Below, one piece after another: positions 16,145 to 20,887 of a stretch of DNA of 20,887 bases (within the stretch, counting starts at the first letter, position 1; every line of letters starts with the position of its first letter). This stretch comes from an uncultured Lentisphaeria bacterium (GTDB lineage: Bacteria > Verrucomicrobiota > Lentisphaeria > JABSQK01 > CAJWLW01), in assembly GCA_913042885.1 (NCBI GenBank), contig CAJWLW010000056.1, positions 1 through 20,887 of the forward strand, read 5' to 3'. Both the position numbers and the translations under genes were made by a program. The notes under the pieces were generated by a model. That model was not told where the DNA came from, did not search any database, and saw nothing but the letters and a program-made list of their open reading frames with translations.

Positions 16145-16924
16145 ATGTACTGGATGCAACTTCGTCGCAGTCAACTTGATGCTTTTGACCGGTCCACTCC
16201 GGTGATCCTGCCGACGGCGGCGGTTGAACAGCATGGCGAGCACCTGCCGCTGGGTACCGACTGTATGATTACCGGGGCCGTTGTCGATCGACTGGACCAG
16301 GCTATGGACCGCAAGATTCTGATCATGCCCACCGTGCAAGTCGGCTGTTCGGAACATCACATGGTCTTTCCAGGCTCATTGACGCTGACGCACGAAACCT
16401 ACCGCCGCACGGTGATGGAATATGTCGACTCGGTGCAGCGCCACGGATTTACGCGCGTGATGATCCTCAATGGCCACGGCGGCAACCAGGCTATCAATGC
16501 GGTACTCGACCAGCAGATCGGCCAACAGTACGGGGATCTCGAATGCCTGGTTGGTGGCTGGAGTACAATCGGCGCGCCGCAAACGCGGTCGATCAGCGAA
16601 GGCGGCCACCTCTCATGCGGCCATGCAGGCGAATTCGAAGCCAGTATCATGCTGGCCATCGCCGAGGATTTGTGCGACATGTCCCTCGCCGAAGACGGCG
16701 GTATCCCTACGCGTGTTGAATCCATGCGGTACGATTTATTCGACAGCGGCGTGGCCTCGAGTTACCAGCCGTTCCACAAGCTGTCCCACAATGGCGTCTA
16801 CGGCAGACCTTCACTTGCCTCGGCCGAAAAAGGTCACCGTATCCTGAGCACCACCGTCGAATCGATCCAGGAACTGATCGAAAGTTTTTGGGACGATGTG
16901 AAAGACCTCAGTTCTCCAGTATGA
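16145..16924 (+). CDS. Creatininase family amidohydrolase
   Basis: 259 residues from ATG 16145; GAGGT at 16136-16140 is a nearby ribosome site (4-nt gap). The family metal motif is present as E28, H30 and D39 in 'AAVEQHGEHLPLGTD', H111 in 'LNGHGGN' and E163 in 'GHAGEFEAS'. The NGHGGN form, rather than the NGHYEN form of creatininase itself, places it with the broader family that includes FAPy deformylase (ArfB) and mycofactocin MftE, so creatinine is unlikely to be the substrate. The expected reaction is metal-dependent hydrolysis of an amide or formamide-type C-N bond in the cytoplasm. It lies 42 nt after the amidase and is presumably in the same pathway. Confidence 0.9.
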   Translation: MYWMQLRRSQLDAFDRSTPVILPTAAVEQHGEHLPLGTDCMITGAVVDRLDQAMDRKILIMPTVQVGCSEHHMVFPGSLTLTHETYRRTVMEYVDSVQRHGFTRVMILNGHGGNQAINAVLDQQIGQQYGDLECLVGGWSTIGAPQTRSISEGGHLSCGHAGEFEASIMLAIAEDLCDMSLAEDGGIPTRVESMRYDLFDSGVASSYQPFHKLSHNGVYGRPSLASAEKGHRILSTTVESIQELIESFWDDVKDLSSPV

Positions 16925-16948
16925 AGCAATGAACCCTGAGTGTTCCCC

Positions 16949-17116
16949 ATGAAGATGATCGATGTCAAGATTCACAAGGCTATCGTGCCGATCAAGCCGG
17001 ATACGGTGCATTCGGAAGGTATAGAGGACAAGTTTTGCGCGGCTGTCGTCCCCGACGAACCCAGCCTGGGCGAGACGCTCGACCGCGAGGCAGTGGAGCG
17101 GTATCGAGTGGACTGA
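16949..17116 (+). pseudogene. 55-residue remnant joining the N- and C-terminal ends of an enolase-superfamily (mandelate racemase/muconate lactonizing) protein
   Basis: The N-terminal 30 residues start 'MKMIDVKIHKAIVPIKPDTV', typical of the first strand of mandelate racemase-type proteins. The C-terminal end, 'PSLGETLDREAVERYRVD', matches the usual last residues of the same family (a P-x-x-P-G-L-G-hydrophobic-x-x-D ending). Everything between, the cap domain and the whole catalytic barrel of about 300-350 residues, is absent, yet the frame is kept. I infer an in-frame internal deletion or an assembly collapse. The stop TGA overlaps the next ATG by one base, so the ORF is still positioned to couple translation of the oxidoreductase. 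An intact gene here would be a sugar-acid dehydratase or racemase, fitting the operon. Confidence 0.5.
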
Positions 17117-18360
17117 TGGCGAAAAACGATGACACAAAGGAGTTGCAGGTGGAGAACGTGACAAGGAATCTGCCGCTGAAAATAGCGATCCTGGGTTTCG
17201 GCGATCGTGCAGAAGATCTGGCTGAACACAGACAGTCTGACAGCCAGGTTCGCGTTGTGTGCGTGGCCGACCCACGGCCTGAGCGGCGACAAAAGGCTGT
17301 TGAGATATTCGGCGCTGACTGCCGGACGCTGGAGCGCGGCGAGGACTTCTTCGACCAGTGTCTGGAGGTGGACGGAATCTGGGTGATCAGCCAGGAGAAA
17401 ACCCATGCGCAACTCGCTGTTCCGGCTTTGGAACGTGGGATACCGATGATCCTGGAGAAACCGTTGGCAACAAGTATACGTGACGCCTATCGTATTTGTG
17501 AGGCATTTGACCGAAATCCGGTTCCCCTGGTTGTCCCTCACTCGCTGCGCTACCTCGCTTCCTACCGAAAAGCCAAAGAGCTCGTCGATTCGGGCGTGCT
17601 GGGCAGGATTTTGCATATTCACGCAATCGAACAGGTCGACGATCACCACACCGTGGACTATTACCGGCGCGGGTCGAATATGTATCGAAGCAACACAACG
17701 GCCTTACTGGCCAAGTCCAGCCATGATATCGACCTCATTAACTGGATGATGGGCGGGGTTCGGGCGCAATCGGTGGCCAGTTTCGGTGGCGCCGACTACT
17801 TCAAACCACGACCCGATTTGCCTGAATCCTGCTCCGATGCCTGTCCCGAAGCAGCTGACTGCCCCTTCTTCGGGATGGTTGAAGGGACCGACGGCGTGGC
17901 CCGCGGCAAGGCGTGTGCGTGGAATTCCGGCGGTGAGCAGGTGGATCATCAGACGATCATCATTCAATACGAGAACGGTACCACCGTGGACTTCACGCTG
18001 AACTGTTTTGGCGATATCAGACGTCCCCTCCAAATTACCGGCAGCCACGGAACTTTGTATGCAACCCCGGACGACGTCAGACTGGTGTTGTTCCATCCAT
18101 CTAGCGTTGAGGAATTCGGTCCTGACCAGCTGGGGGCACATCGGCGTGCGCACGGAGGGCCGGATGCGGCATTGGTTCAGGACTGGATCAGGGCGGTGAG
18201 TTCGGGCTGCGAGACGGCGAGTGCGACAGTACATGAAAGCGCCGAAGCTGTTGCCGTATGTGTGGGCGCGGAGTTGTCGATGATGCATCACACGATCATC
18301 GAGATGGACGAACTGCGGCAGCAGAGGCCCGGGCCGGAAGTCCTGGTGCTCGAGCAATGA
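17116..18360 (+). CDS. Gfo/Idh/MocA family oxidoreductase
   Basis: 414 residues from ATG 17116, which shares one base with the preceding stop. A GTG at 17149 (in frame, V12) is an alternative start with AAAGGAG just upstream at 17136-17142. The Rossmann fold begins at 'LKIAILGFGDRAEDL' (21-35). The family EKP motif is E114-K115-P116 in 'ILEKPLATS', and the catalytic-region K200-x-x-H203 lies in 'AKSSHDIDLINWMMG'. A cysteine-bearing insert follows (C239, C243, C249, C267, 'CSDACPEAADC'), which is known in one subgroup of these proteins. The family oxidises or reduces sugars, inositols or their derivatives with NAD(P). It closes the plus operon, likely acting with the dehydratase remnant's lost intact version and the amidohydrolases. 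The substrate is unknown. Confidence 0.92.
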   Translation: MAKNDDTKELQVENVTRNLPLKIAILGFGDRAEDLAEHRQSDSQVRVVCVADPRPERRQKAVEIFGADCRTLERGEDFFDQCLEVDGIWVISQEKTHAQLAVPALERGIPMILEKPLATSIRDAYRICEAFDRNPVPLVVPHSLRYLASYRKAKELVDSGVLGRILHIHAIEQVDDHHTVDYYRRGSNMYRSNTTALLAKSSHDIDLINWMMGGVRAQSVASFGGADYFKPRPDLPESCSDACPEAADCPFFGMVEGTDGVARGKACAWNSGGEQVDHQTIIIQYENGTTVDFTLNCFGDIRRPLQITGSHGTLYATPDDVRLVLFHPSSVEEFGPDQLGAHRRAHGGPDAALVQDWIRAVSSGCETASATVHESAEAVAVCVGAELSMMHHTIIEMDELRQQRPGPEVLVLEQ

Positions 18361-18431
18361 AAGCGGAGTCGTTGCGCGCAGGATAGTTTCCGACTGTCCG
18401 GAAGATCACTGTGCGTTTTCCTGTCTGAGCG

Positions 18432-20672
18432 TCACTCGGCTGCTTTGATAAACGGGATGTGCGCCGAGATGCGCAGTCGCACGTGCTCCGTGGCCTCCGG
18501 CCGGATTGTCTTGGTCGCGGTCACGAAGTGCCATTCGCCGTCGCCGGGGTGTCCAGTGCCGATGTTTGACACCTCGTGCAAGTTGCCGATGAAATCGAGG
18601 ATCTCCACGCCGCCGACGCCCTTCATGTCGGATCGTGCCCAGGCGCCGAACGTAATCGTCTTGCCGGCCCAGGCTGCTGCCGGAATGTGCTGATCGATGA
18701 TCACGTGGCCGTGCGAAAGCTCGGTGGTCACGCGGATCGAGTATTTCCCGGCCTTGACGACGGATTCGTCCCTGAGAATTTGCGGACCCTCGCCGCCGAC
18801 GATCCAGGCATCGGGAGTCGGCTCCGGTCCCTGGCGCCACTGCTCGAGTCCCGGATTCTCGAGAAGAATTCGGGCGCTGTCGTCGATGGTGCTGCCTTCC
18901 ACCAGCACGGTATCGTCGAACCATACGAAGCGTCCGGTCTGCAGCGGCGGACTCCAGTCCGGATCGTGCGGCTGTCGACAGTTCCGCAACGCCTCGATGT
19001 ACGCCGCCGGCACCTTCTCATGCGGACATAGTACACATTGGTGGTTCAAGGGACGGGGCCGCACGATCGGGTTGAACCAGAGGTCCGGGTGCCAGACAAA
19101 AAGCCACACATAACGATCCGCAGCCGTCAATGCCCCGTACAACGTCTGCTCGAACTCGGCGGGACTGCGGTAGTTCTTGTGAAAGTCCGCCGGATCGGTG
19201 TGCCAGCCCCCATAGTTGTTGGGGGAATAATCCACCCAGAGACCAAAGCCGTATTGGATTGGCTGAAGCAGCGGGTCGGCCTGGTGCACGCTCTCGGCAC
19301 CCGACCGCATCGCGGCAAACTCTTGGCCCGCAATCTTTGAATAGCCGCCCTCGCCGCCGTCGACAATCGTCGCGTTGCCCCGGCTCTGCATCATGCCCTT
19401 GACGAAAGACTCCACCATGTTGTGGTGGCCCCAGCCGGTATTCTGGATGACAACGATCGTGATATCCGGATATGCCGCGGCGACTGCCTGCATCCACTCG
19501 CGGCCGCGACGCTGGATCTGGGCCTCGACCTCGGCCAGGCTGTACTTGTCATGGTCCGGTCGGGCGCTGTAATTGAAGATCTCCTCCCATTGACCAAGGG
19601 TCCCGGCGTAGTGCTCGACATCCAGCCAGAACCCTTTGAGGCCCGCTTCCCTGGCTAGTTGCGCAAGCACCGCGCCGTTCTCAGCGATCCCCGACCAGTT
19701 CGGATCGAACCAGTCCAGGTTGCCGTGCTCGACCGGTGGAGTAATAATCTTCCTGACCCGAAAATTGTCGAGACGATTACGGCCCGCTACGCCGCCGCCG
19801 CCATACGTGATGAAATTGATTTCTGTGGCCCCTTCGTTAGGTGTAAAGTTAATGCTTTGCTCCGCCCATTCCGGTCCGGGTACGCCATGGGTATTGAAAC
19901 TAAAGGGCAGGCATGGGTCCTCTCCAGCTGGGTCCGGATTGGGTTCGCAACCGCCGTTGTTGTCGACTACGCGAACGTGCTGGAGCCCGGTGCCGCCACC
20001 AACATGCTTGATGGACCAGGAGACCTTGTACTGTGTGACCCCGTCAGCTTCAGGGATGGTAGCACCGGCGCCCGGGGTGCTGTTTGTGTTCGCATTGTCG
20101 GCGTCCTCGGCCGAATTGATTATGAGACAACCCTGGTTTGGATAGCCATCGGTATCGTCCCAGTCTTCAAGTCCGGGGGTAATGGAAGCCCAGCCGTCTA
20201 AATTGGTGTCGAACTGGCCGTTGGTCATCAGGTCTGGACCGATGTCGTTCTCGGCAGCCGCGGATCCCCGCGCGGAAAGGGCAAACTGGATGAAATTGTC
20301 GGTAAACTTCTTGAACGGGACCGCTTTCAAGTCGTTCAGCGCCTGACTGAAATCCTCCCGCGTGAATCGCCTGCCGCCAAAGAAAATGTCCTCCTGCCCC
20401 GATCTTCTGGGGCCCCAGTCATTCGGGTAGACGAAGATCACCAGACCGTCCAGCGGCAGAGCCTGCTCGATCTCCCCGATGTGTTCCCTGAGATACGCCG
20501 GCTCGACAGTGTTGCAGGCAAAGGCGACCAGCTTCTTGTGCGCCGGAATCGCCGGGCCCAACCCGGTTTGCGCTGTTGCGTCCTGGGTTGCGCAGTCGGC
20601 AGAGCAGAGTACAACCGCAACGAGAATAGCGGGAAAGGTGATTGAACGGATAGCGGTGTACCGGAAATGCAT
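18432..20672 (-). CDS. Secreted putative glycosidase-like protein with an internal and a C-terminal carbohydrate-binding module
   Basis: 746 residues from ATG 20672, chosen because GAGGA (20686-20682) lies 9 nt upstream and the sequence then starts with a signal peptide (hydrophobic stretch about 12-24, likely cut near 'ATA'). Residues 45-140 and about 310-570 together look like one TIM-barrel-like domain ('KKLVAFACNTVEP', 'LDGLVIFVYPNDW', 'LKGFWLDVEHYAG', 'ITIVVIQNTGWGHHN'). Between them, residues about 146-308 are a CBM4/9-like jelly roll starting 'LMTNGQFDTNLDGW' and ending 'RNRLDNFRVRKI', rich in Asn and Gly. The C-terminus (about 600-740) has another similar sandwich ('LLENPGLEQWRQG'). 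D351, E353 and H354 in 'WLDVEHY' are candidate active-site residues, not proven. The gene converges with the plus operon and lies 71 nt from it. I cannot assign it to a numbered glycoside hydrolase family. Confidence 0.75.
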   Translation of the reverse strand: MHFRYTAIRSITFPAILVAVVLCSADCATQDATAQTGLGPAIPAHKKLVAFACNTVEPAYLREHIGEIEQALPLDGLVIFVYPNDWGPRRSGQEDIFFGGRRFTREDFSQALNDLKAVPFKKFTDNFIQFALSARGSAAAENDIGPDLMTNGQFDTNLDGWASITPGLEDWDDTDGYPNQGCLIINSAEDADNANTNSTPGAGATIPEADGVTQYKVSWSIKHVGGGTGLQHVRVVDNNGGCEPNPDPAGEDPCLPFSFNTHGVPGPEWAEQSINFTPNEGATEINFITYGGGGVAGRNRLDNFRVRKIITPPVEHGNLDWFDPNWSGIAENGAVLAQLAREAGLKGFWLDVEHYAGTLGQWEEIFNYSARPDHDKYSLAEVEAQIQRRGREWMQAVAAAYPDITIVVIQNTGWGHHNMVESFVKGMMQSRGNATIVDGGEGGYSKIAGQEFAAMRSGAESVHQADPLLQPIQYGFGLWVDYSPNNYGGWHTDPADFHKNYRSPAEFEQTLYGALTAADRYVWLFVWHPDLWFNPIVRPRPLNHQCVLCPHEKVPAAYIEALRNCRQPHDPDWSPPLQTGRFVWFDDTVLVEGSTIDDSARILLENPGLEQWRQGPEPTPDAWIVGGEGPQILRDESVVKAGKYSIRVTTELSHGHVIIDQHIPAAAWAGKTITFGAWARSDMKGVGGVEILDFIGNLHEVSNIGTGHPGDGEWHFVTATKTIRPEATEHVRLRISAHIPFIKAAE

Positions 20673-20783
20673 GCTGTAACGTCCTCGGCTGGGTTGATTG
20701 TCTCCAAGGATAGCCCTCGACACGGCGATTGCCAATGACGAACACCTAATCCCACCACTCCGGCCGGCGGTAGGCGGATACAC

Positions 20784-20818
20784 AAAAAAAAAGCGCGGAG
20801 ACGAGGCCTCCGCGCTTT
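20784..20818 (-). terminator. Intrinsic terminator of the minus-strand gene at the right edge
   Basis: An 11-bp perfect stem (aaagcgcggag at 20790-20800 with ctccgcgcttt at 20808-20818) and a 7-nt loop. The A-run at 20784-20792 becomes a U-run for transcripts read on the minus strand, so it terminates the gene ending at 20844. It also separates that gene from the next minus-strand gene. Confidence 0.85.
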
Positions 20819-20843
20819 CTGTAGATTAATGCTGTCGTTGCGT

Positions 20844-20887
20844 CTATGGATTCATCTTGGCGTTGATGAGGGCGTCTATTTCTGAAC
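20844..20887 (-). CDS. C-terminal end of an unidentified protein, truncated by the window edge
   Basis: On the minus strand the frame reads 'SEIDALINAKMNP' and stops at TAG 20846-20844, 26 nt before a strong intrinsic terminator. The coding-like composition and terminator position support a real gene end. Thirteen residues are too few to name a family. Confidence 0.55.
   Translation of the reverse strand, partial: SEIDALINAKMNP

Noticed and set aside
18361..18431. Possible terminator between the convergent Gfo/Idh and glycosidase-like genes
   Set aside because: Only a weak 5-bp inverted repeat (ttccg/cggaa) without a T-run was seen, not enough to call a terminator.
1..20887. CRISPR arrays, tRNA or rRNA genes, insertion sequences
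   Set aside because: No regularly spaced repeats, cloverleaf-like segments, transposase motifs or terminal inverted repeats were noticed while reading both strands.

Overview
This is a GC-rich (by eye about 60%) bacterial chromosomal window with no RNA genes, insertion sequences or CRISPR array that I could see. The gene families suggest an uncultured, carbohydrate-scavenging bacterium of the PVC or neighbouring candidate phyla (Planctomycetota, Lentisphaerota, Hydrogenedentota or Latescibacterota type). The relevant families are parallel beta-helix proteins with sugar-binding inserts, sialidase-like BNR propellers, phytanoyl-CoA dioxygenase, creatininase and Gfo/Idh/MocA proteins, LamG domains and a fused binding-protein/permease. 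That placement is inference only.

Layout. (1) Positions 1-662 (+): the 3' end of a LamG-type jelly-roll protein. (2) 800-3015 (+): a tandem-domain metallo-beta-lactamase-fold protein, then two very short ORFs that look like ends of larger genes (an NHL propeller C-terminus and an NTF2-like/flavoprotein N-terminus). (3) 12879 down to 3190 (-): an operon-like run of a beta-helix protein, a fused substrate-binding protein/ABC permease, a second permease carrying about 360 extra extracytoplasmic residues, an aldo/keto reductase and a BNR sialidase-like protein whose 5' end is frameshifted. (4) 12880-13474: a divergent regulatory region with a good sigma-70-like promoter for the minus operon and a cluster of short repeats. 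(5) 13475-18360 (+): a tightly packed operon of an unknown 121-residue protein, a PhyH-family dioxygenase, an amidase, a creatininase-family amidohydrolase, a 55-residue remnant of an enolase-superfamily dehydratase and a Gfo/Idh/MocA oxidoreductase. (6) 20672 down to 18432 (-): a secreted putative glycosidase-like protein interrupted by a carbohydrate-binding module. (7) At the right edge, the last codons of a minus-strand gene and its intrinsic terminator.

How the genes may work together. The minus operon looks like capture and uptake of a carbohydrate-like ligand: a single-chain binding protein/permease plus partner permease, with no ATPase encoded here, so a shared ATPase is presumed. The aldo/keto reductase, beta-helix and sialidase-like proteins would process ligand. 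The divergent plus operon contains oxidative (PhyH, Gfo/Idh) and C-N hydrolytic (amidase, creatininase) enzymes, suggesting breakdown of a modified or nitrogen-containing carbon source. The substrate cannot be named from sequence. A recurring oddity is gene wreckage: three short ORFs matching only the ends of larger families, plus one frameshift, which could be real decay or assembly error.
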